Positions 21,824 to 31,208 of a stretch of DNA of 64,000 nucleotides are shown one piece after another (the first letter of the stretch is position 1; the number at the start of each line of letters is the position of its first letter). The notes beneath the pieces were generated by a model, which saw nothing but the letters and a program-made list of their open reading frames with translations, had not been told where the DNA came from and did no database searches. The stretch is from an uncultured Paracoccus sp. Lineage in GTDB: Bacteria > Pseudomonadota > Alphaproteobacteria > Rhodobacterales > Rhodobacteraceae. Both the position numbers and the translations under genes were made by a program. Location: positions 1-64,000 of the forward strand of contig NZ_CANMEH010000008.1 in NCBI RefSeq assembly GCF_947496875.1, written 5' to 3'.

Positions 21824-23452
21824 ATGACCCAGACGCCGATCACCGCCGATACCGCCCGGACGCTGCTGCCGGAACTGGATACCCTGATGGAGCGGGCGAC
21901 CACCGCCCTTCGCCAGCGTGTCGGCAATGGCAAGGTCGATGCGGCCGCCTTGGACGATGAACAGCACGCCGCGCACGCCCTGTCCTGGCTTGCCACCTAT
22001 GTCGAGGCCCTCAGGCAGCTGTCGGCCTGGGCGGACCGGCTGTCGGAACAGGGCCGGCTGGGCGACATCGAGGAACTGCTGCTGCAGATCGGGTTCGCCG
22101 AATACCTGACCCAGATCACCGGTGGCATCCCGATGAGTCAGACGGAGTTTGCCCGCCTGTCCGATCTGGATGTCGACTGGCAGCCTTCGGACGCCGCGCG
22201 AGCCGCGATGGCCGGCAACAGCCCCGCCGCCCGCCAGCGTCTGGTGGAGCTGATGCAGGACAATCGCGGTCAGGCAACCTTCGGCGCGACCGGGCTCGAC
22301 GAGGATCTGGAGATGATCCGAGACCAGTTCCGGCGCTATGCCGACGACAAGGTCGTGCCCCATGCCCATGACTGGCACCTGAAGGACCAGCTGATCCCGA
22401 TAGAGGTGATCAACGACCTGGCAGAGCTGGGCGTGTTCGGGCTGACCATCCCCGAGGAACATGGCGGGCTGGGGCTGTCCAAGGCGTCGATGGTCGTGGT
22501 CAGCGAGGAACTGTCGCGCGGCTATATCGGGGTCGGGTCGCTGGGCACCCGGTCGGAGATCGCCGCCGAGCTGATCCTGTGCGGCGGGACCGAGGAGCAG
22601 AAGTCAAAGTGGCTGCCCGGGCTGGCGTCGGGCGAGATCCTGCCCACCGCGGTCTTCACCGAGCCGAATACCGGATCGGATCTGGGGTCGCTGCGGACCC
22701 GCGCCGTGCGGACCGAGGATGGATGGGAGATCACCGGCAACAAGACCTGGATCACCCATGCGGCACGCACCCACGTGATGACGCTGCTGGCCCGCACCGA
22801 CCCGGACAGCACCGACTGGCGCGGCCTGTCGATGTTCCTGGCGGAAAAGACCCCCGGCACCGACGAGGACCCGTTTCCCACGGCCGGCATGACCGGGGGC
22901 GAGATCGAGGTACTCGGCTATCGCGGGATGAAGGAATACGAGCTCGGCTTCGACGGGTTCAGCGTCGGTTCGGACAATCTGCTCGGCGGCCAGCCCGGGC
23001 AGGGGTTCAAGCAGCTGATGCAGACCTTCGAGTCCGCCCGCATCCAGACCGCCGCGCGGGCGATCGGCGTGGCGCAGTCGGCGCTGGAACTCGGGATGCA
23101 GTATGCGATCGACCGCAAACAGTTCGGCAAGGCGCTGATCGCGTTTCCGCGGGTGGCCGACAAGCTGGCGATGATGGCCGTCGAGATCATGATCGCCCGG
23201 CAGCTGACCTATCATTCCGCCTGGCAGAAGGATCACGACCGCCGCTGCGATCTGGAGGCCGGGATGGCCAAGCTGCTGGGTGCCCGGGTGGCGTGGGCCG
23301 CGGCCGACAACGCGTTGCAGATCCATGGCGGCAACGGCTTCGCGCTGGAATACCCGATCAGCCGCGTCCTGTGCGACGCCCGGATCCTGAACATCTTCGA
23401 GGGGGCGGCCGAGATCCAGGCCCAGGTGATCGCCCGGCGGCTGCTGGGCTGA
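21824..23452 (+). CDS. mcd: (2S)-methylsuccinyl-CoA dehydrogenase
   Basis: FAD enzyme of the ethylmalonyl-CoA pathway, oxidising methylsuccinyl-CoA to mesaconyl-CoA during acetyl-CoA assimilation. At 542 residues it is well over the about 380 of ordinary acyl-CoA dehydrogenases because of an N-terminal extension of about 150 residues (VDAAALDDEQHAAHALSWLATYVEALRQ region), which is characteristic of Mcd. The dehydrogenase part has FTEPNTGSDLGSL, QIHGGNGFALEYP and NIFEGAAEIQAQVIARR. The other pathway genes (ccr, ecm, mch) are not in the window. Stands alone, divergent from the TauE-like gene. Confidence 0.88.
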   Translation: MTQTPITADTARTLLPELDTLMERATTALRQRVGNGKVDAAALDDEQHAAHALSWLATYVEALRQLSAWADRLSEQGRLGDIEELLLQIGFAEYLTQITGGIPMSQTEFARLSDLDVDWQPSDAARAAMAGNSPAARQRLVELMQDNRGQATFGATGLDEDLEMIRDQFRRYADDKVVPHAHDWHLKDQLIPIEVINDLAELGVFGLTIPEEHGGLGLSKASMVVVSEELSRGYIGVGSLGTRSEIAAELILCGGTEEQKSKWLPGLASGEILPTAVFTEPNTGSDLGSLRTRAVRTEDGWEITGNKTWITHAARTHVMTLLARTDPDSTDWRGLSMFLAEKTPGTDEDPFPTAGMTGGEIEVLGYRGMKEYELGFDGFSVGSDNLLGGQPGQGFKQLMQTFESARIQTAARAIGVAQSALELGMQYAIDRKQFGKALIAFPRVADKLAMMAVEIMIARQLTYHSAWQKDHDRRCDLEAGMAKLLGARVAWAAADNALQIHGGNGFALEYPISRVLCDARILNIFEGAAEIQAQVIARRLLG

Positions 23453-23585
23453 CCGCCACGCATGCGTCCCATCCGCCACACTGTGGCGGACGCGTCACGG
23501 CAGCTGTGCAGAAGCGTGCGGCGCGGAACATCGCCCGTGCTACACGCGTTCCAGCCAATATGCTGTTTCGTTGAGGGATTCCGTG

Positions 23586-24002
23586 ATGAAAGCGATCATT
23601 CGACTGACCTGCGCCGCCGCGGCACTGGCCACCCTGGCCGCCTGCGAGGACGCTGCCGCACCTTCCGTCGGAACGCCCTACGAAGGCGGCATTCCGTTCG
23701 GCACCTATACCGTCGTCGGCTTCGGCAAGGAGGCCGTGCCCACCCGTGACGGCCGGATCACGCTGCGGTCCGGCACGCTCAGCGGCAATGGCCCCTGCAA
23801 CGGCTTCACCGCCGTGAATGCTGCGACGCTTCCCGCCATCCAGATCACCAGCATGAACTGGACCGATGAGGTCTGCCGGCACAAGGGGTTCGAGGACCGG
23901 TTCTTCCAGGCGCTGACCCAGGCCCAGTCGGCCCAATGGCAGGGCGGCGTGCTGAAGATCATCGGACCGACCTACATCACGCTGGAACGCACCGGCGACT
24001 GA
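23586..24002 (+). CDS. META-domain lipoprotein
   Basis: 138 residues: a lipoprotein signal with lipobox LAAC at about residue 18, then a META/HslJ-type domain with the conserved NGPCNGF turn and the C-terminal block ending ITLERTGD. HslJ-like proteins sit in the outer membrane or periplasm and are linked to heat or drug stress. The ATG at 23586 is preferred over a TTG at 23571, with GAGG about 10 bases upstream. Convergent with recO. Confidence 0.8.
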   Translation: MKAIIRLTCAAAALATLAACEDAAAPSVGTPYEGGIPFGTYTVVGFGKEAVPTRDGRITLRSGTLSGNGPCNGFTAVNAATLPAIQITSMNWTDEVCRHKGFEDRFFQALTQAQSAQWQGGVLKIIGPTYITLERTGD

Positions 24003-24024
24003 CCGCCCTCACCGCGCGACGGCA

Positions 24025-24747
24025 TCAGTCAGCCGCGTCGGGCCGGCGCTGCAACCGCCTGATCAAGCGCGCGCGGGCAGCGGGCAGCGGTCGGCCGATC
24101 TGTCCCTGCGCCAGATGCGCGTCGAGGAAATGCCCGGTGACGGCCAGCGCCTCGGCCAGGCCCCCATCGGGCCCGCCCAGCGGCCCAGGCAGGCGCAGCA
24201 GGCGCGGCGCCCAGTCGCCCGCCGCCGCCGCCGTGACGACGTGGCCGGTGCGCGGGCTGACATAGGCCAGCCCGGTCGTGTCACCGGTGACCGCACAGCG
24301 GTGAAGCTGCAGCCCGAAGCCCAGCTCGTCCAGCAGCAGCAGTTCCCAGCCCAGATAGCCGGACCACCACGCCCCGCCCGCATCCATCGCATCGAGCAGG
24401 CTTTCGGTCCGCGCGGCCAGGCGCGGATGGGGATCGCGTTCGGGCAGCGCATAGGCCAGCAGGGCACTGACCGCGTTCAGCCCTGCCAGCGCGTCGGGAT
24501 CGGTCATCAGCCCGGGACGGGTCCGGATCGGTTCAGCGACAAAGGTTCCCAGCTGGTCGTGCAGCCGCGCCCGCCAGCGCAGCGTCAGCCGGGCACCGGG
24601 CTGCAGCATCGCCGCCCGCCGCTGGCTGGTGGCCCCCGGCACGACCCCGGACATCAGCCCCTGATCGGGGGTCAGCACGGTCAGGATCGCCGCGGTCTCA
24701 CCGTGGCGGCGGCGCGCGATCACGGTGCCCTCGCCCGTCCACTCCAT
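24025..24747 (-). CDS. recO: DNA repair protein RecO
   Basis: 240-residue RecO: N-terminal OB-fold beginning MEWTGEGTVIARRRHGE, then a helical domain. It loads RecA on SSB-coated DNA together with RecF and RecR. Placed just after recF on the same strand, 110 bases apart, which puts two members of the RecFOR pathway together with the replication genes. Confidence 0.9.
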   Translation of the reverse strand: MEWTGEGTVIARRRHGETAAILTVLTPDQGLMSGVVPGATSQRRAAMLQPGARLTLRWRARLHDQLGTFVAEPIRTRPGLMTDPDALAGLNAVSALLAYALPERDPHPRLAARTESLLDAMDAGGAWWSGYLGWELLLLDELGFGLQLHRCAVTGDTTGLAYVSPRTGHVVTAAAAGDWAPRLLRLPGPLGGPDGGLAEALAVTGHFLDAHLAQGQIGRPLPAARARLIRRLQRRPDAAD

Positions 24748-24857
24748 CTCAGCTGCCCGTCACGCGACGGCGGGGCGACCGCAGCCATGGCTGGGCCGCT
24801 TTGGCCGCGTCGCCGCGGCCGGACCTCTGGTAAACTGCATCCGCAGTCCGCACCTCG

Positions 24858-25934
24858 TCACTCCTCGACTGCCGTTGATCCGGTTCCGTCGCGTTCGACG
24901 GCCAGGAACCGGGCGCGCCCGTGCAGCGCCGCGAACAACTCGCGCCCGGTTCCGGTCAGCAGCACCTGCGCCGGCAGGGCCACGACCTCGTCGTACAGTG
25001 CCGCACGGCGGGGCGCATCCAGATGGGCCGCCACCTCGTCCAGCAGCAGCACCGGGCGTTCGGCGGCAAGCGCGCGAGCATTGGCGAGGATCAGCGACAG
25101 CAGAAGCGCCTTCTGTTCGCCCGTTGAACTGAGCGCCGCCGGCATGTCCTGCGGGCCCCAATGGGCGCCCAAATCCGCCCGGTGCGGTCCGTTGAGGGTC
25201 CGGCCGGCCGCCATGTCGCGCGGACGACATGACGCCAGACGCTCCGCGATGCTGTCCGGTTCGGTGTCGTCGGCGTGCCCGTCGCCCGGCAGCAGCGCCA
25301 ACCGGGCCGCTGGAAAGGTCGTCTCGGCGTCCTGCTGCGCGCGGATGATGCGCTCGATCGCATCCAGCCGGTTGCGGGTGATGGCCGCACCAGCCCGCGC
25401 CATGCGAGTTTCCAGCGCCCGGTACCAGCGATCGTCCGCCACCTGATCCCGCAGCAAGCGGTTGCGTTCCCGGATCGCCTTGTCATGGTCCAGCGAATGG
25501 CCGGCGTGATCGGGGTGAAAGGACAGGGTGAGCCGGTCAAGGAATCGCCGCCGCGTGTCCGGCGGATCGGTCCACAGCCGGTCCATCGAAGGGATCAGCC
25601 AGATCACCCTGACCAGGCTGCCCAGCGCGACCTGCGTGGCGAGCTTTTCGTCGATGCTGACCGATCGCGCCTCGCCGGGCAGGGCTGCGGTCTCGACCGG
25701 GCGGCCATCGACCGTCGCGCGGATCCGCCAGCCGGTCCCCGCCCCCTGCCGGGCCTGGTCGCCAGGCGCCGCACCGCGCAAGCCGCGCCCCGGCGACAGC
25801 ATCGACACGGCTTCGAGTATGTTGGTCTTGCCGGCGCCGTTCGGTCCATGGATCGCCACCGGACGATCGTCCAGCGACAGGTTCAGCCGTGCCCAGGATC
25901 TGAACTGCGCCAGCCCGAGCGTCGTCAGGGTCAC
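24858..25934 (-). CDS. recF: DNA replication and repair protein RecF
   Basis: 358-residue SMC-like ATPase. Walker A is GPNGAGKT (residues 30-37), the ABC signature lies around LSSTGEQKALLLS, and Walker B is LLLDEVAAHLD. It recognises gaps and helps load RecA. The start overlaps the dnaN stop by 4 bases (25931-25934), the usual dnaN-recF coupling. Confidence 0.95.
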   Translation of the reverse strand: MTLTTLGLAQFRSWARLNLSLDDRPVAIHGPNGAGKTNILEAVSMLSPGRGLRGAAPGDQARQGAGTGWRIRATVDGRPVETAALPGEARSVSIDEKLATQVALGSLVRVIWLIPSMDRLWTDPPDTRRRFLDRLTLSFHPDHAGHSLDHDKAIRERNRLLRDQVADDRWYRALETRMARAGAAITRNRLDAIERIIRAQQDAETTFPAARLALLPGDGHADDTEPDSIAERLASCRPRDMAAGRTLNGPHRADLGAHWGPQDMPAALSSTGEQKALLLSLILANARALAAERPVLLLDEVAAHLDAPRRAALYDEVVALPAQVLLTGTGRELFAALHGRARFLAVERDGTGSTAVEE

Positions 25935-27049
25935 ACGCGCATCGGCATGACGACATAGACCGCGCTGTCGTCGCCACCCTCGCGGATCAGCGCCGCGTCG
26001 CCAGATCCGTTGAACAGGAACACGGCGTTCTCGCGGTCCACCTGCTGGGCGATTTCCTGCAGGTACTTGGCGTTGAACCCGATTTCCAGCGGGTCGTCGC
26101 CATAGGCGACCGCCAGTTCCTCGTCCGCGGCGCCGGCGTCGGGGGCGTTGACGGACAGCACCAGCCGGTCTTCGTCCAGGGCCAGCTTGACCGCACGCGA
26201 GCGTTCCGAGCTGACCGTCGCCACCCGGTCCACCGCGCGGGCAAAATCCGCGGCATCGACCTCCAGCTTGCGGGTGTTCGAATGCGGGATGACACGGCTG
26301 TAATCCGGGAAGGTCCCGTCGATCACCTTGGAGGTCAGGGTGATCGTCGGGGTGGCAAAGCGCACCTTGGTCTCGCTGACCGACACGGAAATCTCGACGT
26401 CATCGCTGTCCAGCAGCTTCTTCAGCTCGGCGACGGTCTTCCGCGGAACGATGACGCCGGGCATCTGCTCGGCCCCGTCGGGAAGCGGCGCGTCGATCCG
26501 GGCCAGCCGGTGCCCGTCCGTCGCCACGCAGCGCAGCACCCGCCCGTCCGCGCCGTCGGCCACATGCATGTAGACGCCGTTGAGGTAATAGCGCGTCTCC
26601 TCGGTCGAGATCGCGAAGCGCGACTTGTCGAACAGGCGGCGCAGCAGCGGCGCCGGCGCAGTGAAGTTGGCCGTGTATTCCGACGAGGCCATCACCGGAA
26701 AATCCTCGCGCGGCAGGGTGGCCAGGCTGAAATTCGATCGTCCCGCCTGGACCGTCAACCGCCCCTCGGCCCCGTCGGCCGCGATCGACACCAGCGCCCC
26801 GTCGGGCAGCTTGCGCGCGATCTCGTTCAGCAGCGCGGCGGACACGGTCGTGGCGCCCGGGCGTTCGACCATCGCTGGTGCCTTGTCCACCACTTCGGTA
26901 TCCAGATCCGTGGCACGGAAACTGACGCCCTCGCCCTCGGCCTCGATCAGCACGTTGGCGAGGATCGGGATCGTGTTGCGGCGTTCGACGACAGACTGGG
27001 CCTGCGCCACGGCCTTGACCAGCACGGCCCGTTCGATCGAGAATTTCAT
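25931..27049 (-). CDS. dnaN: DNA polymerase III beta clamp
   Basis: 372-residue sliding clamp with three repeated domains. Recognised by its start MKFSIERAVLVKAVAQAQSV, the central KSRFAIS and RYYLNGVYMH, and the C-terminal end in VYVVMPMRV. Sits between dnaA and recF on the minus strand in the standard order dnaA-dnaN-recF. Confidence 0.97.
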   Translation of the reverse strand: MKFSIERAVLVKAVAQAQSVVERRNTIPILANVLIEAEGEGVSFRATDLDTEVVDKAPAMVERPGATTVSAALLNEIARKLPDGALVSIAADGAEGRLTVQAGRSNFSLATLPREDFPVMASSEYTANFTAPAPLLRRLFDKSRFAISTEETRYYLNGVYMHVADGADGRVLRCVATDGHRLARIDAPLPDGAEQMPGVIVPRKTVAELKKLLDSDDVEISVSVSETKVRFATPTITLTSKVIDGTFPDYSRVIPHSNTRKLEVDAADFARAVDRVATVSSERSRAVKLALDEDRLVLSVNAPDAGAADEELAVAYGDDPLEIGFNAKYLQEIAQQVDRENAVFLFNGSGDAALIREGGDDSAVYVVMPMRV

Positions 27050-27076
27050 GGGTCCTGCCCTTTGCTGTCGCCGCAG

Positions 27077-27100
27077 GCGCCGCGCGAGGTTGCGCGGCGC
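27077..27100 (-). other. hairpin between dnaA and dnaN
   Basis: Perfect nine-pair inverted repeat GCGCCGCGC/GCGCGGCGC with a six-base loop in the 97-base gap. There is no U run, so it is not an ordinary intrinsic terminator; it may attenuate or protect the dnaN transcript. Confidence 0.4.
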
Positions 27101-27146
27101 GAGGGCACAGTTTCGTCAATGCGTTGCGGGGGTCAAGCCCGGGGTG

Positions 27147-28547
27147 TCACGCTTCCAGCGTGCGACGCAGCAGGTCGATATCTTCGGCCAGGCTGCGGTC
27201 CTCGCCGCGCAGTTCCTCGATCTTGCGGACGCCATGCATGATCGTGGTGTGATCGCGCCCGCCAAACCGGCGCCCGATCTCGGGCAGGCTGCGGCTGGTC
27301 ATCTGCTTGGACAGGTACATCGCGATCTGCCGGGGCCGCGCCAGCGTGCGCACCCGCTTGGGCCCGATCATGTCGGACAGGCGGATGTTGTAATGCTCGG
27401 CCACCTTGCGCTGGATCTCCTCGATCGACACCTTGCGGTCGGACGCGCGCAGGATGTCGGCAAGGCATTCCTGGGTCATGTCCAGGTCGATCTCGCGCCC
27501 CATCAGGCTGGCAAAGGCGAAGAGCCGCTGCAGCGCGCCTTCCAGAACCCGGACGTTCGAGGTGATGCGGTGGGCCAGGAACTCCAGCACGCCGCCGCCC
27601 AGCACCAGACCCGGATAGGTGGCGCGGAACAGGTCGGTCTTGGACTGCAGGATCGACAGGCGCAGTTCGTAGTCGGTGGGGTGCAGGTCCACGATCAGCC
27701 CGCAGGACAGGCGCGACTTGATCCGCTCCTCCAGATCCTTGATCTCGCCGGGGGCGCGGTCGGCGGAAATGACGATCTGCTTGCCCTGGTCGACCAGCGC
27801 GTTGAAGGTGTGGAAGAATTCCTCCTGCGTGGAGTCCTTGCCGGCGATGAACTGCACGTCGTCGACCATCAGCACGTCGACAGTGCGGAACAGCTCCTTG
27901 AAGTCCATGACCGTGCGTTCGCGCAGCGCCTGCACGAAGCGGTACATGAACTGCTCCGCCGACAGATACAGGATCCGCGCCTCGGGGTCGCGGGCCTGCC
28001 GTTCGCGGGCGATCGCGTGCATCAGGTGGGTCTTGCCCAGCCCGACCCCGCCATAAAGGAACAGCGGGTTGAACGACACCGGCCCGCCCTCGGCCACCCG
28101 GCGGGCGGCGGCATGGGCCAGTTCGTTGGGCTTGCCGACCACGAAGTTGTCGAAGGTGAACCGCGCGTCCAGGGCGGCGGTCAGGTCCTCGTCAGACCGC
28201 GCCACACCGCCGCGGTTTGCCCCGAACCGGACCGGACCCGCCTGGGTTGCGGCCGGACCGTCCGACGGGGCCGGCACGTTGCGCTGTTTCGGCAGTGCGG
28301 TGGCGGGATCGACGCGGATGTTCAGCCGATCGACGGAACAGCCCTTGCGGGCCAGCACGTCCATGATGGGGCGGGCATAATGCCGCGACACCCACTCGGA
28401 CAGGAACTTGGTGGGGCTGATGAGGTCTGCCGTCCCATCGCTCAGCGAAGTCAGACGCAGCGGCTGAATCCAGTTGGCGTAGTTGTTGGTGCCGACCAGC
28501 TGCTCCAGCTCTCCTTGGGCTTCGCCCCAGATACTGTCCATTGTCAT
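27147..28547 (-). CDS. dnaA: chromosomal replication initiator DnaA
   Basis: 466 residues with the four DnaA domains: N-terminal DnaB/oligomerisation domain (WGEAQGELEQLVG, NYANWIQPL), a short linker, the AAA+ domain with Walker A GGVGLGKT at 166-173, and the C-terminal DNA-binding domain with signature GRDHTTIMHG at about 430-439. The start at 28547 has AGAGGA upstream; ATG at 28541 is an alternative, while the longer frame to 28742 overruns the promoter region. Next gene upstream is rpsT, an arrangement common in alphaproteobacteria. Confidence 0.96.
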   Translation of the reverse strand: MTMDSIWGEAQGELEQLVGTNNYANWIQPLRLTSLSDGTADLISPTKFLSEWVSRHYARPIMDVLARKGCSVDRLNIRVDPATALPKQRNVPAPSDGPAATQAGPVRFGANRGGVARSDEDLTAALDARFTFDNFVVGKPNELAHAAARRVAEGGPVSFNPLFLYGGVGLGKTHLMHAIARERQARDPEARILYLSAEQFMYRFVQALRERTVMDFKELFRTVDVLMVDDVQFIAGKDSTQEEFFHTFNALVDQGKQIVISADRAPGEIKDLEERIKSRLSCGLIVDLHPTDYELRLSILQSKTDLFRATYPGLVLGGGVLEFLAHRITSNVRVLEGALQRLFAFASLMGREIDLDMTQECLADILRASDRKVSIEEIQRKVAEHYNIRLSDMIGPKRVRTLARPRQIAMYLSKQMTSRSLPEIGRRFGGRDHTTIMHGVRKIEELRGEDRSLAEDIDLLRRTLEA

Positions 28548-28944
28548 TTCGTCCTCTTGTCCCCGATCCCCGCCGGCAGGACCCGGCGGGACAGCGAATC
28601 GCGGGCGCCAGCAACAGGGCAGAAGCCATCGTCCGGCGAATCGCCGTCCGGAAACAGCCGCATCGCGGCCGCGTGGCTTTTCATCGACAGAACGCGGACG
28701 ATCGTTGGCAGTCGATCGGCAGCGTTCCCGAAGCGCGGTCATCCGACCCCGCTTGTGGCGCCCTGTGCTGGCGGCAGAACCAGCGGCGGGCGATGTCTCC
28801 CAAGATGGCGCGACGTGAATCGCTTCCCGAAGCTACGCTCAACCGTGGATAGCTCGCAACTCATCTTCGCGCTTGACAGGTTGTTGGTCGCGCGAATCTG
28901 GAGAACCGATGCAGAACGGCAAAACACATTCCAAAACAGCACAT
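28548..28944. other. about 400-base non-coding region upstream of dnaA
   Basis: No gene recognised. It must hold the dnaA promoter. One imperfect DnaA box (CGTGGATAG, 28844-28852, 7 of 9 to TGTGGATAA) is present; I did not see a cluster of boxes or an AT-rich unwinding element, so this is not supported as oriC. Confidence 0.4.
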
Positions 28945-28977
28945 TGGAATGAACAAGGGCGCACCGCTGGTGCGCCC
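28945..28977 (-). terminator. terminator of rpsT
   Basis: Minus strand: perfect nine-pair stem GGGCGCACC/GGTGCGCCC (28977-28969 with 28965-28957) with a three-base loop, followed by TTGTTCATT. Starts about 60 bases after the rpsT stop. Confidence 0.75.
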
Positions 28978-29035
28978 CGTGGCAGATATTCGCGAGTGCT
29001 GCGGGGCGCGCATCCGCGCCCGCTCACCACGGTTT

Positions 29036-29305
29036 TCAGGCGGCGCTCAGCGCCCTGACGCGGGCCGACAGCCGCGAAATCTTGCGCGATGCCGTGTTCT
29101 TGTGGACGACGCCCTTGGACACGCCGCGCATCAGCTCCGGCTGGGCCGTGCGCAGCGCCTCGGCTGCGATCTGGGGATCGCCGCCGACGATCGCCTCTTC
29201 GACCTTGCGGATGAAGGTCCGGATGCGCGACTTGCGCGCCTTGTTGACTGCGGTGCGGCGCTCGATCTGGCGCGCGCGCTTCTTTGATTGTGGCGTGTTG
29301 GCCAT
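29036..29305 (-). CDS. rpsT: 30S ribosomal protein S20
   Basis: 89-residue basic helical protein that binds 16S rRNA early in 30S assembly. [17 protein letters not shown] at the start and the helix [12 protein letters not shown] are diagnostic. The ATG at 29305 is the conserved start; the frame extends 25 codons further up without a ribosome-binding site. Confidence 0.96.
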   Translation of the reverse strand: MANTPQSKKRARQIERRTAVNKARKSRIRTFIRKVEEAIVGGDPQIAAEALRTAQPELMRGVSKGVVHKNTASRKISRLSARVRALSAA

Positions 29306-29351
29306 GTCTGGTGCGGTTCCGATGAAGCTTCCGGGAAATCTTGAAGCCGTG

Positions 29352-29380
29352 CTATTAGGTTCACCCGCGCGCCGAGTCAA
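29352..29380 (-). promoter_or_regulatory. promoter of rpsT
   Basis: Minus strand: -35 TTGACT (29380-29375), 17-base spacer, -10 TAATAG (29357-29352), about 45 bases ahead of the rpsT ATG. A strong -35 and correct spacing fit a ribosomal-protein promoter. Confidence 0.6.
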
Positions 29381-29467
29381 CCCGGCCGGGGCACGATCGT
29401 ATGGGGATGCGCAACTGCCGCGCCCGTTGCAGCGCGCCGCGAAGACGGAGCGCGTCGCCCGGCACCC

Positions 29468-30244
29468 TTACCGGTCGCGGAACTGCGCCTCGCGCTTTTC
29501 CAGGAAGGCCGACATGCCCTCCTTCTGGTCCTCGGTCGCAAACAGCGCATGAAACGCGCGCCGTTCGAACAGCAGACCCTCGCGCAACGTCGTCTCGAAC
29601 GCCCGGTTCACGGCCTCCTTGGCCGTCCGGACGGCGATCTGGGACTTGTCGGCGATCTTGCGCGCCGCCCCCATCGCTTCTTCGATCAGCTTGTCGGCGG
29701 GGACCACGCGGCTGACCAGGCCCGACCGCTCGGCCTCGTTCGCGTCCATGAAGCGGCCGGTCAGGTTCATGTCCATCGCCTTGGACTTGCCGACGAACCG
29801 GCTCAGCCGCTGGGTGCCACCGATCCCCGCCACGACCCCCAGGTTGATCTCGGGCTGGCCGAACTTGGCCGTATCAGCGGCGATGATGAAGTCGCAGATC
29901 ATTGCCAACTCGCAGCCGCCGCCCAGCGCATAACCCGACACCGCCGCGATCATCGGCTTGCGGGTGCGGGCGATCCGGTCGATGTCGCTGCCGAACAGAT
30001 CCTCGTCGAACACCTCGACGAACGACTTCGACGACATTTCCTTGATGTCGGCACCGGCGGCAAAGGCCTTTTCGCTGCCGGTCAGCACGATGCAGCGCAC
30101 CTTCTTGTCCGCGTCCAGCGTCTCGACCGCGTCGGCCAGCTCGCCCAGCAGCTCGGCATTCAGCGCGTTCAGCGCATCCGGTCGGTTCAGCCGGACCAGG
30201 GCAACCTTGTCCTCGATCTCGACGATCAGCGTCTGGTAGGCCAT
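29468..30244 (-). CDS. enoyl-CoA hydratase
   Basis: 258-residue crotonase-fold enzyme adding water to trans-2-enoyl-CoA in fatty-acid or amino-acid breakdown. The oxyanion-hole segments [11 protein letters not shown] and [15 protein letters not shown] are present, as is [20 protein letters not shown] with the second catalytic glutamate. Length and sequence are of the short-chain enoyl-CoA hydratase (FadB1/PaaF-like) group. Stands alone between mutM and rpsT on the same strand. Confidence 0.88.
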   Translation of the reverse strand: MAYQTLIVEIEDKVALVRLNRPDALNALNAELLGELADAVETLDADKKVRCIVLTGSEKAFAAGADIKEMSSKSFVEVFDEDLFGSDIDRIARTRKPMIAAVSGYALGGGCELAMICDFIIAADTAKFGQPEINLGVVAGIGGTQRLSRFVGKSKAMDMNLTGRFMDANEAERSGLVSRVVPADKLIEEAMGAARKIADKSQIAVRTAKEAVNRAFETTLREGLLFERRAFHALFATEDQKEGMSAFLEKREAQFRDR

Positions 30245-30307
30245 CGGATGTTTCTCCCTTATGGACAGCCGAGTGTTAGCAGGGGCGGTGTGGCGGCGGA
30301 ACCCTGA

Positions 30308-31153
30308 TCAGCGCTGGCAGACCGGGCAGTACCAGGTCGAGCGCCCGGACTGGACGATCCGGCGGATCGTGCCCGTGCAGCCGGGGCGCAGGCAGGGTTT
30401 CCCCTCGCGCCCGTAAGCCTGGAAGCTGTGCTGGAAGTAACCCAGTTCGCCGGAGGCCTGCCGGTGATCCCGCAGGCTTGACCCGCCCGCCGCGATCGCC
30501 TCGGTCAGCACCGCCCTGATCTGGGCGTGCAGGCGGGCCAGCCGATCCCGCCCGATCCGCCCGGCCGCACGGCGCGGGTGGATGCCGGCGCGGTGCAGCG
30601 CCTCGCACACATAGATGTTGCCCAGCCCCGCGACGATCCGCTGGTCCAGCAGCGCCGCCTTGACCGGCAGCGCGCGGCCGGCCAGCGCCCGCGCCAGCCG
30701 GTCCGGCGTGAAGTCGTCGCCCAGTGGCTCCGGACCCAGGGCGGCCAGCAGCGGATGCGCCTCGCCGGGGCGGACCAGATCGACGGCACCGAAGCGGCGG
30801 GCGTCGTTCAGCGTGATCCGCGTGCCCCTGTCGGTGGTCAGGACCAGATGGTCATGCTGCGGCAGGATGCTCGCGTCATGATGGAACTGCCCCAGCCGCT
30901 CATCCTCGATCCGCACCCGCCCCGACATGCCCAGATGCAGCAGCAGGCTGGGGCCACGATTCAGGTCGGCCAGGATGTATTTCGACCGCCGCCGTAGCGC
31001 CGTCACCCGGGCGCCGGTCAGCACCTGCACGAGGTCCACGGGCATCGGCCAGCGCAGATCGGGGCGGCGCTGATCGACGTGGGCGATGGCGCGGCCTTCC
31101 AGATGCGGCGCAAGGCCACGGCGGACCGTTTCTACCTCTGGCAGTTCTGGCAA
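30308..31153 (-). CDS. mutM: formamidopyrimidine-DNA glycosylase (TTG start)
   Basis: Bifunctional glycosylase/lyase that removes 8-oxoguanine and Fapy lesions. The family begins [14 protein letters not shown], with the second-position proline as the catalytic nucleophile. Here the codon before that proline is TTG (31153-31151), so a TTG start is required; no ATG exists at that position. This gives 281 residues. The zinc finger at the end is complete (C-x4-C then CPVC). Divergent from ubiE with only 55 bases between the starts. Confidence 0.92.
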   Translation of the reverse strand: MPELPEVETVRRGLAPHLEGRAIAHVDQRRPDLRWPMPVDLVQVLTGARVTALRRRSKYILADLNRGPSLLLHLGMSGRVRIEDERLGQFHHDASILPQHDHLVLTTDRGTRITLNDARRFGAVDLVRPGEAHPLLAALGPEPLGDDFTPDRLARALAGRALPVKAALLDQRIVAGLGNIYVCEALHRAGIHPRRAAGRIGRDRLARLHAQIRAVLTEAIAAGGSSLRDHRQASGELGYFQHSFQAYGREGKPCLRPGCTGTIRRIVQSGRSTWYCPVCQR

Positions 31154-31208
31154 TCCGACCCCATCCGTCGCATGGTGCCGCCCGGAACAGGCGACTGGAT
31201 GCAGACCT

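Noticed and set aside
23472-23490. Inverted repeat TCCGCCACA/TGTGGCGGA after mcd
   Set aside because: Stable hairpin but no T run and no known motif; could be a terminator or operator, but I cannot decide.
28844-28852. Possible oriC upstream of dnaA
   Set aside because: Only one imperfect DnaA box (7 of 9) and no AT-rich element; not enough for an origin.
26625-28952. Open frame of 775 codons on the plus strand
   Set aside because: Antisense to dnaN and dnaA; no recognisable protein.
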